Part shown: positions 32,641 to 41,298 of the stretch, in pieces
How the letters are laid out: every line of letters begins with the position of its first letter
Position numbering within the stretch: the first letter of the stretch is position 1
NCBI RefSeq assembly: GCF_002843425.1
Contig: NZ_NKXO01000007.1
Coordinates: 1-64,000 of the forward strand
DNA length: 64,000 nt
Direction: 5' to 3'
Source of the DNA: Raineya orbicola
Lineage (GTDB): Bacteria; Bacteroidota; Bacteroidia; Cytophagales; Thermonemataceae
Notes under the pieces: model-generated
The model's database searches: none
What the model saw: the letters and a program-made list of their open reading frames with translations, nothing else
Told to the model about the DNA's origin: nothing
Translations under genes and position numbers: made by a program

Positions 32641-33936
32641 ATGTCCCAAGAGTTTGCAGAATTACACGTAGAAGGCAAAGTGTACAAATTGCCTGTGGTC
32701 AGAGGCACAGAAGGCGAAAAAGCCATTGATATTGCCAAATTACGCGACGAAAGTGGCTTTATTACCTTAGATACTGGTTACAAAAATACAGGTGCCACCA
32801 AAAGTGCCATTACCTTTTTAGACGGAGAAAATGGAATTTTACGCTACCGAGGCTATCCCATAGAGCAACTTGCCGAACATTCTACATTTTTGGAAGTTGC
32901 TTTTTTATTGATTTATGGCTATCTACCCAAAAAAGCAGAGCTAGATAAATTCATTCACGAAGTACGTACCCATACGATGGTGAATGAAGATATGCGTAAA
33001 ATTTTTGATGGCTTCCCTGTCAATGCTCACCCAATGGGGGTTCTTTCAGCATTAGTTACCTCCCTTTCTGCCTTCTATCCGAAAGCTGTTGGCTTAGATA
33101 TAGATAAAGAAAAGGAATATTTAGATTTAACCATCATTCGCATCATTGCTAAATTACCTACAATTGCCGCTTGGTCTTACAAAAATTCGCAGGGACACCC
33201 GCTCAACTATCCCAAAAATAGCCTCGACTATTGCTCCAATTTCTTGCATATGATGTTCAGCTTGCCTGTAGAACCTTACGAGGTAAATCCCGTAGTTGCG
33301 AGAGCTTTGGATAAACTGCTCATTCTACACGCCGACCACGAACAGAACTGCTCCGCTTCTACGGTACGTTTGGTAGGCTCTTCTCACGCAGGTTTGTACT
33401 CTTCTATTGCCGCAGGAATTGACGCTCTATGGGGTCCTTTGCACGGCGGAGCTAACCAAGAAGTAATTGAAATGTTGCAAGAAATTCACGATGCAGGAGG
33501 CAATGTGAAGCAATTTGTAGAAAAAGCCAAAGATAAAAATAGCGGTTTCAGACTAATGGGTTTTGGACATAGGGTGTATAAAAACTTTGACCCTCGTGCC
33601 AAAATCATCAAAAAAGCCGCTGATGATGTACTGAAAGCTCTCAACATCAACGACCCTCTCTTAGATATCGCCAAAGAACTTGAACACGCCGCTCTCAACG
33701 ACCAATATTTCATTGATAGAAAACTCTACCCAAATGTAGATTTCTACTCAGGCATTATCTACAAAGCGATAGGTATTCCTATCAATATGTTTACGGTAAT
33801 GTTCGCCTTGGGACGCCTACCCGGCTGGATTGCCCAATGGCTTGAAATGCGTAGAACCAAAGAACCTATCGGCAGACCTCGCCAAATTTACATCGGCGAA
33901 ACGGCTCGCGATTATGTGCCCGTTGATAAGCGATAG
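32641..33936 (+). CDS. gltA: Citrate synthase
   Basis: A 431-residue hexameric-type citrate synthase joining acetyl-CoA and oxaloacetate, the first TCA-cycle step. The catalytic His, His and Asp sit in SSHAGLYSS followed by GPLHGGANQEVIEML, then FRLMGFGHRVYKNFDPRA, and PNVDFYSGIIY. The N-terminal region (LDTGYKNTGATKSAITFLDGENGILRYRGYPIEQLAEHSTFLEV) matches the long bacterial form. A strong hairpin terminator follows. Confidence 0.96.
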   Translation: MSQEFAELHVEGKVYKLPVVRGTEGEKAIDIAKLRDESGFITLDTGYKNTGATKSAITFLDGENGILRYRGYPIEQLAEHSTFLEVAFLLIYGYLPKKAELDKFIHEVRTHTMVNEDMRKIFDGFPVNAHPMGVLSALVTSLSAFYPKAVGLDIDKEKEYLDLTIIRIIAKLPTIAAWSYKNSQGHPLNYPKNSLDYCSNFLHMMFSLPVEPYEVNPVVARALDKLLILHADHEQNCSASTVRLVGSSHAGLYSSIAAGIDALWGPLHGGANQEVIEMLQEIHDAGGNVKQFVEKAKDKNSGFRLMGFGHRVYKNFDPRAKIIKKAADDVLKALNINDPLLDIAKELEHAALNDQYFIDRKLYPNVDFYSGIIYKAIGIPINMFTVMFALGRLPGWIAQWLEMRRTKEPIGRPRQIYIGETARDYVPVDKR

Positions 33937-33946
33937 AATTTTTCTT

Positions 33947-33983
33947 AAAAACCTTATGGGCGAAGCAAGCCTATAAGGTTTTT
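33947..33983 (+). terminator. Intrinsic terminator after gltA
   Basis: Long stem AAAAACCTTATGGGC (33947-33961) / GCCTATAAGGTTTTT (33969-33983), one G-U pair, 7-base loop, then TCTTTTC. Begins 10 bp after the gltA stop. Confidence 0.85.
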
Positions 33984-34016
33984 CTTTTCAAAAACTTCAA
34001 ACCTCTTTTCTCTAAT

Positions 34017-34817
34017 ATGCCACTTGAATTTCCTGAAAAACTCAAACCTTTTGAGGATAAGCTCTTGCAAAGCCAAACCACTGCTATACAAATTATTATG
34101 AAAAATGGCTCTCAATTAGAGCCTTGGCAAAGCAAAATCGGAGGTATGCCGTTCTTACCTTTGGGGGTAGAATATCCCAAAGATACGCAAGGAAAATATA
34201 TGTATTTGCTTGCTCAAATTAACTTTGAGGAAGTTCCTTCTGCCATTGAATTTTTGCCCCCAAAAGGCATTTTACAATTCTACATCGCCGATGAAGAGAT
34301 GTATGGATTTAATTATCATAATCCAACTGCACAAGAAAATTTCAAAGTGCTATTCTTTCCTGATGTAGATTACCACAACTACCAAAGAGATTTGCCTCGT
34401 TTAGAAAAACCAGAATATTTGCCCATTTTTGAGCCTTTTAGTGCTGTGGCTCTCAATTTTCAGCCCCGCAAAGAATATATTGGTTTTTCAGATTACAGGA
34501 TAATACAAACCTTGGGAGAAGCGTATGAGCAGTTTGAAAACATCTTGTACGAATATGGAGATGAATATTTGTGGTTTTCAAGAGAGTTTGATGCCCCTTT
34601 GGAAACAGAAAAAATAGGAGGATATGCCTCTTTTACCCAAGAAGACCCTCGCAAAACCAACGAAAACCTACAAAAATATGATTTCTTGCTCTTGCAACTT
34701 GGTAGCAACGATATTATGCAATGGGGCGATATGGGCGTAGCTAACTTTTTTATCAACTCTGAAAAACTGAAACAAAAGGATTTCTCCGACATTCTTTATA
34801 CTTGGGATTGTGCTTAA
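34017..34817 (+). CDS. DUF1963 (YwqG-like) protein
   Basis: A 266-residue protein of the DUF1963/YwqG type, cytosolic and of unknown role. Matching features are SKIGGMPFLPLGVEYPKDTQGKYMYLLAQINFEEVP, GILQFYIADEEMYG, VLFFPDVDY, KIGGYASFTQEDPR and the closing LLQLGSNDIMQWGDMGVANFFINSEKLKQKDFSDILYTWDCA, in which the ending 'f......L...df.d..y.wdc' is the family hallmark. dapB follows at 24 bp on the same strand. Confidence 0.88.
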   Translation: MPLEFPEKLKPFEDKLLQSQTTAIQIIMKNGSQLEPWQSKIGGMPFLPLGVEYPKDTQGKYMYLLAQINFEEVPSAIEFLPPKGILQFYIADEEMYGFNYHNPTAQENFKVLFFPDVDYHNYQRDLPRLEKPEYLPIFEPFSAVALNFQPRKEYIGFSDYRIIQTLGEAYEQFENILYEYGDEYLWFSREFDAPLETEKIGGYASFTQEDPRKTNENLQKYDFLLLQLGSNDIMQWGDMGVANFFINSEKLKQKDFSDILYTWDCA

Positions 34818-34841
34818 AAACAAAACTTTTCTGCTGATTTT

Positions 34842-35561
34842 ATGAGAATCGCTCTAATAGGTTATGGTAAAATGGGCAAGGAAATAGAAAAAATTGCCCT
34901 TGAACGTAGTCATAGTATATCTTTTAGAATTAACAAAGAAAACGCAAACGAAATTTTACAAATTTCACCCGAAAATACTGATGTAGCCATAGAATTTACA
35001 AGCCCCGAAAGTGCTTTTGAAAACCTTAAAAATTTGCTAACGCAAAGAGTTTCAGTAGTTTGTGGCACAACGGGTTGGCTTGCCAAGCAGAAAGAAATAG
35101 AAAATTTAGCCTTGCAAAATCAAGTTGCCTTTTTGTATGCTTCTAATTTCAGCTTGGGGGTAAATCTTTTTTTCAGGCTGAATGAATTGCTTGCCCAAAT
35201 GATGAACAAGTATCCTAACTACAAATTGCTTTTAGAGGAAATTCACCATACAGAAAAGAAAGATGCTCCCAGCGGTACCTCTATAACATTAGCACAGGGC
35301 ATTATGGAAAATTACCCTGCTAAAACTGCTTGGGTAAATGAGTTTTCAGAGAAAGACAATTTGGTGAGCATTGTTTCCAAAAGAGAACCTAACGTACCAG
35401 GGACGCATATCATTCGCTATCAGAATGAGATAGATTGCATAGAAATTCGCCACGAAGCCTATTCACGTAAAGGCTTTGCCTTAGGAGCAGTACTTGCGGC
35501 AGAGTTTATTACAGGCAAGAAAGGTATTTTTTCAATGAAAGACGTTTTGCAATTAGGTTAG
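34842..35561 (+). CDS. dapB: 4-Hydroxy-tetrahydrodipicolinate reductase
   Basis: A 239-residue enzyme of lysine/diaminopimelate synthesis, reducing 4-hydroxy-tetrahydrodipicolinate with NAD(P)H. The N-terminal Rossmann motif is GYGKMGKEIEKIA. The catalytic centre is EIHHTEKKDAPSGTSI with the active His-His and Lys. VVCGTTGW and NFSLGVNLFF are also conserved. Slightly short but typical of Bacteroidota. Its last 9 bp overlap the convergent phosphate-transporter gene. Confidence 0.95.
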   Translation: MRIALIGYGKMGKEIEKIALERSHSISFRINKENANEILQISPENTDVAIEFTSPESAFENLKNLLTQRVSVVCGTTGWLAKQKEIENLALQNQVAFLYASNFSLGVNLFFRLNELLAQMMNKYPNYKLLLEEIHHTEKKDAPSGTSITLAQGIMENYPAKTAWVNEFSEKDNLVSIVSKREPNVPGTHIIRYQNEIDCIEIRHEAYSRKGFALGAVLAAEFITGKKGIFSMKDVLQLG

Positions 35562-36911
35562 CACAAAACGAAAAATATTAAAAAATATCATAGAAAGCCC
35601 AATAGATACGGGAAGCGTCAATAGCCACGCCAAAGCAATGCTTCTTACGGTAGCGGGTTGCAGATTCTTTACACCATTGGTAGAAATCATTGTACCTGCT
35701 ACTCCTGATGATAGTATGTGGGTAGTGCTTACAGGCAAGCTGTAAATGAAAGAAGAAAAGCCAATAGTCATTGTGGCAATTAGTTCTGCTGAAGCCCCTT
35801 GGGCGTATGTAAGATGTTGCTTTCCTATTTTCTCGCCGATAGTTACCACTATTCTACGCCAGCCGACCATTGTGCCAATACCCAAACTCAATGCTATGGC
35901 TACAATTACCCAAGTAGGAGCAAAATCGGTAGTTTCCTTCTTGAAACTGGCAAGAACAGGCTTTACTTTTTTTTCCAAAGTAGGCTCTTTTTTGTAGCTC
36001 TCTTTCAATTTCTTTTCAATCTTAATGACGCTTTTGCGGATTTCTTTGCGTTCAGAGAGTTCTAATTTTTCTTTGGCAAGCAAAGTGTTCAATTTTTTTC
36101 GTTCTTCGGCTATGGGTTCAAAAGTGGCTTTGGGATAATCGCGAGCGATGATTTCTATTTTTTCCTCAAAAGTAGCGAATGCTTTTTGGTAATCTTGCAC
36201 CGAATTAGCAGGATTGAGGGCATAATGAGCAGGCAGAATACCAATTAGCACGAGCATTAGTAAGCCAACTCCTTTTTGCCCATCATTGGAGCCGTGCGAA
36301 AAACTCACCCCCGAACAAGTCAGAATAAGTATGGCTCTTATCCAAGCAGGCGGAGGATTATCGCCATCGGGAGCTTCAAAAATTTTCTGATTTCTGACGG
36401 TTTTACGAAGTAAAGTCATCAGTATTGCGGCTAAACTCAGCCCTATCAAAGGAGAAAGCAAAAGCGAAAGACCCACTTCGGAGGCTTTACTCCAATTCAC
36501 TCCGCCAACTCCCGAATAGGCAATACCCACTCCTAAAATAGCCCCAATGAGCGTATGCGAGCTTGATGAGGGAATGCCCAAATACCAAGTTCCAAAATTC
36601 CAAACAATTGCAGAGCAGAGCATAGCCAGCACCATTGCCATTCCGAGCCAAACATCATCTTGTAATAGAGCATCAGTAGGCAAAAGGTTGATAATACCTA
36701 TCGCAACGCCTATGCCTCCAAAAAATACGCCTGCAAAGTTCAAGACACCCGAAAGCACAACTGCGGTGCGAGGAGGCAAGGTTTTTGTGTAAATTACCGT
36801 AGCTACGGCATTGGCGGTATCGTGAAAGCCATTGATAAACTCAAAGAAAAGCACCAACACTACACTGATAATAAGCAACACCAGTAAAGAAGTGGATAAA
36901 GTTTCCAGCAT
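35553..36911 (-). CDS. PiT-family inorganic phosphate transporter
   Basis: A 452-residue symporter with the duplicated PiT signature. The first copy reads FEFINGFHDTANAVATVIYTKTL (with GFHDxANA) and the second SFSHGSNDGQKGVGLLMLVL (with GSNDxQK). About ten transmembrane segments flank a long charged cytoplasmic loop (about residues 235-325, rich in Lys/Glu), typical of the Pit/PHO-4 group. It moves phosphate with protons or sodium. No PhoU-like partner gene is adjacent. A -7-like element is visible just upstream (CAAAGCTA, plus-strand reading, 36937-36944). Confidence 0.94.
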   Translation of the reverse strand: MLETLSTSLLVLLIISVVLVLFFEFINGFHDTANAVATVIYTKTLPPRTAVVLSGVLNFAGVFFGGIGVAIGIINLLPTDALLQDDVWLGMAMVLAMLCSAIVWNFGTWYLGIPSSSSHTLIGAILGVGIAYSGVGGVNWSKASEVGLSLLLSPLIGLSLAAILMTLLRKTVRNQKIFEAPDGDNPPPAWIRAILILTCSGVSFSHGSNDGQKGVGLLMLVLIGILPAHYALNPANSVQDYQKAFATFEEKIEIIARDYPKATFEPIAEERKKLNTLLAKEKLELSERKEIRKSVIKIEKKLKESYKKEPTLEKKVKPVLASFKKETTDFAPTWVIVAIALSLGIGTMVGWRRIVVTIGEKIGKQHLTYAQGASAELIATMTIGFSSFIYSLPVSTTHILSSGVAGTMISTNGVKNLQPATVRSIALAWLLTLPVSIGLSMIFFNIFRFVLT

Positions 36912-37003
36912 AGGGCTCGCATTTTGAATTTAGCCCCAAAGCTAACAAAAGATTTTGGCTTTTTTGAGTTAGAAAATAAGATAAATGAATTTTTAATGAA
37001 AAT

Positions 37004-40000
37004 TTAATTTTCAGGTGCATTTTGGGTAAAATTTTGATAAGGTACAAGCACCTTGCTAAAGCCTTTTCCCGTTTTTTCTACGCTAATTTTTGTAAAAATT
37101 CGCTCTTTGATTTCAGCCAAATGCGAAATAAGAACAATTGTTTTGCCTGAGCTTTGCAATGTTTCCAAAACACTAATAGCTGTATCCAAGGTATTGGCGT
37201 CCAATGTTCCAAAGCCTTCGTCAATGAAAAGCATACCAATTTCTACATTTCGGCTTGCCATATCTGCCAGCCCCAACGAAAGAGCTAAACTTACTAAGAA
37301 AGTTTCGCCTCCTGAAAGCGTACTTACTTCCCGAATAGTATCTGCCTGAAACCTATCTACAATACACAAACTTAACTCTTTTTCTCTATCATCTTTTTGC
37401 AGTGCGTAACGCTCCGAAAGATTTTGCAAATGCCTGTTGGCTCTTTGAATGAGTTGCTCCAAAGTAATATTTTGGGCAATACGGGCAAATTTATCTTGGG
37501 GGTTGGCAATTAAATCCGACAACTTTTTCCATTTATTTACAATAACCTCCTGATTTTCAATATTTTTTTGTAATTCCTGATATTTTTTTAAGTCTTTTTC
37601 GTTGCTCTCCAATTTTTCTCTGATACTCCCTAACCTTTGCTGATTTTCGCTTCTTTTTTGTTCAAGAGCCTGTTTTTTACCCTCCAGCTCTTGCCAACTT
37701 ACCTTAGCAGGTACTTTCTCACGCAAATTTTCTTGTTCTTTAATTTTTTCAGCAAGTAAAGATTGATTTTCTGTACATTTTTTCTTGTAATTTTCTATTT
37801 CGGTTTTATAGTTTTTGATAGTTTTTTCATCTAAAATTTTACTTTGCAGTTCGTCTATGTTTTGCAAACCTATTTCTTGTATAGCCTTTTCCAAAACTAA
37901 CTGCTCACTGCTTATTTTTTTGCTCAAATTTTCCAAATCTGTCTCTATTTGCTTTTTTTGAGCTTCAAAAGCTGTTAGCAGGTTCAGATGTTGTTGGAGT
38001 ATTTCTTGGGTTTTGCTCAATTCTTGCTCCAAATGCTCTTGATGTCTTTTAAGCTCTTCTTGAAATTCCTGATAGCTTCTGAACTGAATTTCAGGTACGA
38101 TTTGCCTACACTCATTTTCTGCATTTTGGTATTTTAGTTCAGCTTCTTGCAAGCGTTTGTTCAAATTTTCAAGCTCCAAGTTTTTTTGCAAAAGCTTATT
38201 TTCAATTCCTAAAATATGTTGCTCCGTTTTCAGGTGACTGTATTCAGTTTGCAATGCTCGCAATTTCTGCCTCTCTTTTTTTTGATTTTCAACTTTTTCT
38301 TCCTTCGTTATGATAAGTTCTGTGATATTTTGCTGATTGATGTTTTCGTTTTCTAAATTTTTGCTTTTCTGTTGAATTTCTGTTTGAAGTTCTTTCAAAT
38401 CTTTTTTCAAACGTTCTACGAGCGTACTTAAAGTTTGAGCTTGGTTTTGAAGTATCTTTTCTTGTAGCTCTTTAAGCAATCGTTCGCTTTCTTTCAAGTT
38501 TTTTTCAGTTTCTGATTCTGAAAGCTCAAAAGTTATATTTTGAGCAAAAGGGTGATGTGTAGAGCCACACAAAGGACATTCTTTACCTTCTTGAAGTTCC
38601 TTTCGCAATTCTGAAAGTTCTTTTTTTTGTTTTTCAAATATTACTTTTTCCTGATAAAGTGCTTTTTTTTCTTCTGAAAATTGAATTTGGGTTTGTAGCT
38701 CTATAAGCTCCTTTTGGGCGTTTTGAAGTTCTTTCTTCTTTACTTGCAATTCTTGCAAAAGAGAACTTTCTTTTTCTTGTAGTTTTTTTAGGCTTTCTAG
38801 TTCGTTGATTATCTTTTGTTCTTTTTCAATTTTCTGATTCAATTCATTTTCTGAAGCCTTTTCCAAAATTTGCTCCAATTCATTTATTCTTTGCTCAACT
38901 ATCTGGCTTTTTTCTTGATTTTCGGTAACATTTTGGCTTTCTTGCCACTTTATTTTTGCCCGATAAATAGCCATTTTAATGTCTTGTTCAAGTCTTTGCA
39001 GATACTCTTGCTCTCGCTCTTTTTCTTCGCTTAAACTCTGAATTTGGCTTTGGGCAGGAATAATTTCCTCTTGGATAATTTCAATTACTTTTTCTTTTAT
39101 CGAACTAAAATTTTTCAGCTCAGCTTCTTTTTGTTCCAAATTAGCTTTTTCTTGGTCTATGATTTTCTGCTTTTTTTGAATATCCTCATCAATTTTAGTA
39201 ATTTCTGATTTCTTGCATTCAAAATCAGTTTGATAGCCCTCCAATAGCCCAAATTGATGATGCAAAGGCAAAGTTTTTTCGTGCCAGTTGCAAAGTTCCT
39301 CTAATTTTTGGATAGAAACCTTTTTGGCTTGTAACTGCTCTTCTTGCTTTTGTAAATCTGAAATCTGATTAGAAACTTGCTCTAATTGCTTGCAAAGCTG
39401 TATTTTTTCAGCTATTTCTTTTATTTCTACCTCTAAATTTCTGTTTTCAGTTTCAAGTTCTTTTTGCTGATTTTGATAGCCTTGAACTTCTGTTTCATTC
39501 AAAAAATTGATATGCTGACGCTGTGTCTGCAAATTTTCTAATGTCTGCCTCTCATTTTTATGCCGTTCAAAGGTTTCCATTGAAATTTGCCTATAAATTT
39601 GAGTATTGGTAATTTTTTCTAAAATAGCGGCTTTATCTTTGGGGGCAGATTTCAGAAATTTAGCAAATTCGCCTTGAGCAAGCATCACAGAGCGAGTAAA
39701 TTGCTCAAAATCTAATTTCAGAACCTTCTGGATTGCCTCTTGGGCTTTTTCTTTCGAATTTTTTTGCTTAATGCTTTGGGATTCGTCCTGATGGTCAGTA
39801 AACCACATTTCCGTTTCATATTTATCTTTTTTCCTCTTCACATTCCATTGTGCAGTATAGATTTTTTCATTCACTTCAAATTTCACGGAAACATAAGCCT
39901 CTTTTTCATCTGTGGAAATGACTTTTTCAGCAATTTTTTGGGCTCCGTGTCGGTTGGTTCTTTCAAATAAAGCCAAAGTAATAGCATCAAGAATGGTAGT

Positions 40001-40129
40001 TTTTCCTGCTCCTGTATCACCTGTAAGCAGTATTAGCCCTGCACTTTTAAGCGGCTCTTGGGTAAAATCTATGAAATGCTTGCCTCGCAAAGACTGAATA
40101 TTGTAGATTTCCACAGAAAGAATTTTCAT
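37004..40129 (-). CDS. sbcC: SbcC/Rad50-type exonuclease subunit
   Basis: A 1041-residue SMC-like ATPase. The Walker A motif GDTGAGKTT is at 37-45. Long coiled-coil arms (hundreds of Lys/Glu/Gln/Leu residues) flank a central zinc hook CPLCGSTHH (near residue 520), and the arms return to LSGGETFLVSLALSLGLAD with Walker B MLFIDEGFGTLD. In the SbcCD complex it partners the nuclease SbcD to process hairpins and DNA ends. No sbcD gene is in this window; instead a membrane-anchored nuclease-like gene starts 6 bp upstream. Length is normal for the family. Confidence 0.92.
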   Translation of the reverse strand: MKILSVEIYNIQSLRGKHFIDFTQEPLKSAGLILLTGDTGAGKTTILDAITLALFERTNRHGAQKIAEKVISTDEKEAYVSVKFEVNEKIYTAQWNVKRKKDKYETEMWFTDHQDESQSIKQKNSKEKAQEAIQKVLKLDFEQFTRSVMLAQGEFAKFLKSAPKDKAAILEKITNTQIYRQISMETFERHKNERQTLENLQTQRQHINFLNETEVQGYQNQQKELETENRNLEVEIKEIAEKIQLCKQLEQVSNQISDLQKQEEQLQAKKVSIQKLEELCNWHEKTLPLHHQFGLLEGYQTDFECKKSEITKIDEDIQKKQKIIDQEKANLEQKEAELKNFSSIKEKVIEIIQEEIIPAQSQIQSLSEEKEREQEYLQRLEQDIKMAIYRAKIKWQESQNVTENQEKSQIVEQRINELEQILEKASENELNQKIEKEQKIINELESLKKLQEKESSLLQELQVKKKELQNAQKELIELQTQIQFSEEKKALYQEKVIFEKQKKELSELRKELQEGKECPLCGSTHHPFAQNITFELSESETEKNLKESERLLKELQEKILQNQAQTLSTLVERLKKDLKELQTEIQQKSKNLENENINQQNITELIITKEEKVENQKKERQKLRALQTEYSHLKTEQHILGIENKLLQKNLELENLNKRLQEAELKYQNAENECRQIVPEIQFRSYQEFQEELKRHQEHLEQELSKTQEILQQHLNLLTAFEAQKKQIETDLENLSKKISSEQLVLEKAIQEIGLQNIDELQSKILDEKTIKNYKTEIENYKKKCTENQSLLAEKIKEQENLREKVPAKVSWQELEGKKQALEQKRSENQQRLGSIREKLESNEKDLKKYQELQKNIENQEVIVNKWKKLSDLIANPQDKFARIAQNITLEQLIQRANRHLQNLSERYALQKDDREKELSLCIVDRFQADTIREVSTLSGGETFLVSLALSLGLADMASRNVEIGMLFIDEGFGTLDANTLDTAISVLETLQSSGKTIVLISHLAEIKERIFTKISVEKTGKGFSKVLVPYQNFTQNAPEN

Positions 40130-40135
40130 ATTTTT

Positions 40136-40759
40136 TCAGTTTAGCTCGTTTAGGTATGTATCTCGGTATCGGTTTTCAAACATTTTTTGGGCTTCTCGGC
40201 TATTCCACATTTTGGGAAACAAAGTAAGATGAGGCAAATTTTTAGCAATTTCATTCAAATTTTCATCTTTTACAAGTTTAGCAAGCGTTTGGGCAATAAA
40301 TCCGCAACATTGCAAAGGTTCTCGGATAACTTGCTCTTCGGCAAAACGAATTACAATCCAGCCTTTTTCTACAAAAAAGGCATTTCGGGGTTCATCAGAG
40401 CCAATGGTATGAATAGACTTTCCACGAAAGCCGTAGGGTTCATCAATTTCAATATCTACAAAAAGATTATGCTTCCGGTTAATGAGAGCAAAATCAGGAA
40501 AATAAAAATTTTCCCCAATACGCAAAGCTACATCAGTGTAAATTTGCTTGGGGAAATATTTTTGCAAATATTTTTGAAAGTACGCTTCGCTTTTGCCTTT
40601 ATTTTCATTTTTCGCCTCCTCGGGCAGTTGAGGATTAGAAAAATTGCCTACATATACCAACGGGTAGCTTCTTGAAGCAGAGGAAGGCTTCTTTTCCGAA
40701 ATATTTTTAGAAAAGAATAATGCTACAAGAAGCAACCCGACTATGATAGCTATAAGCAT
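40136..40759 (-). CDS. Membrane-anchored nuclease-fold (Vsr/DUF559-like) protein
   Basis: A 207-residue protein with one N-terminal transmembrane helix (residues 2-16), a linker, and a PD-(D/E)XK-like domain. YFPDFALIN (Asp89) is followed by LFVDIEIDEPYG (IEID 103-106), EPRNAFFVEKGWIVIRFAEEQVI and a C-terminal helical part. The order 'DF...lxIEID....R..FF...GW.VIRF' is that of DUF559/Vsr-type endonucleases. The lysine expected in motif III is replaced by Glu, so catalysis is uncertain. The start codon ATG directly follows the TAA of the upstream lipoprotein gene, and sbcC starts 6 bp downstream; all three are surely co-translated. Confidence 0.68.
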   Translation of the reverse strand: MLIAIIVGLLLVALFFSKNISEKKPSSASRSYPLVYVGNFSNPQLPEEAKNENKGKSEAYFQKYLQKYFPKQIYTDVALRIGENFYFPDFALINRKHNLFVDIEIDEPYGFRGKSIHTIGSDEPRNAFFVEKGWIVIRFAEEQVIREPLQCCGFIAQTLAKLVKDENLNEIAKNLPHLTLFPKMWNSREAQKMFENRYRDTYLNELN

Positions 40760-41284
40760 TTACTCTATTAGAATACGAGCTTGCGAAGTTTTATTACTCT
40801 TAATAAGTTTAATTTTGTATCCCTTCTGCGATTGCCAAACTTGCATTGTATCATTACTTTGTTTGGCATTGCCATAACGCAAATTGTAATAAGTTGTAAA
40901 GTCTTGAATAAAACTTTCCACACCATTTACAATTGCAAGCACTTCAAAAGATTTTACTTTTTGTTTCTCATCATAACGATAGGTTACATCAACCATATCC
41001 TCATCTACATCAAAGCTGTAAGTAATATAGCGTTGAGCGGTATTTTCCTCCAAGAGCTTGGTTTTCTCTTTCGCTTTGATAGTATCCAGCGGTGTTCCAA
41101 GCTCAAAACCTCGCAAAACGCCATCTTTCTTTTTGTTCATTACAATTTTTACCCACTCGCCCAAAGTATCCAGAGGTACATTCGTTTCTTGGAATTCTAC
41201 TTTGGCTTCGGTGGTCTTTTCTTTTTTTTCACAAGCAAATAAAGAAATCATCACCAAAAAGAATGAAGCGATTTTTAAGTACAT
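40760..41284 (-). CDS. Small lipoprotein of unknown function
   Basis: A 174-residue lipoprotein: hydrophobic signal with lipobox SLFAC and Cys18 as the lipidated residue. After that come Lys/Glu-rich residues, then a domain with GEWVKIVMNKKKDGVLRGFELGTPLDTIKAKEKTKLLEENTAQRYITYSFDVDEDMVDVTYRYD and a C-terminal half rich in Tyr/Lys strands. No family is recognised. It follows the cystathionine beta-synthase gene by 14 bp and abuts the nuclease-like gene, so it is an internal member of a four-gene operon. Confidence 0.75.
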   Translation of the reverse strand: MYLKIASFFLVMISLFACEKKEKTTEAKVEFQETNVPLDTLGEWVKIVMNKKKDGVLRGFELGTPLDTIKAKEKTKLLEENTAQRYITYSFDVDEDMVDVTYRYDEKQKVKSFEVLAIVNGVESFIQDFTTYYNLRYGNAKQSNDTMQVWQSQKGYKIKLIKSNKTSQARILIE

Positions 41285-41298
41285 AATTTTAGAAAAAT

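Noticed and set aside
40187-40675. 162-codon plus-strand open frame opposite the nuclease-like gene
   Set aside because: The minus-strand gene has domain signatures and tight operon spacing; this frame has only Phe/Ile/Lys-rich sequence.
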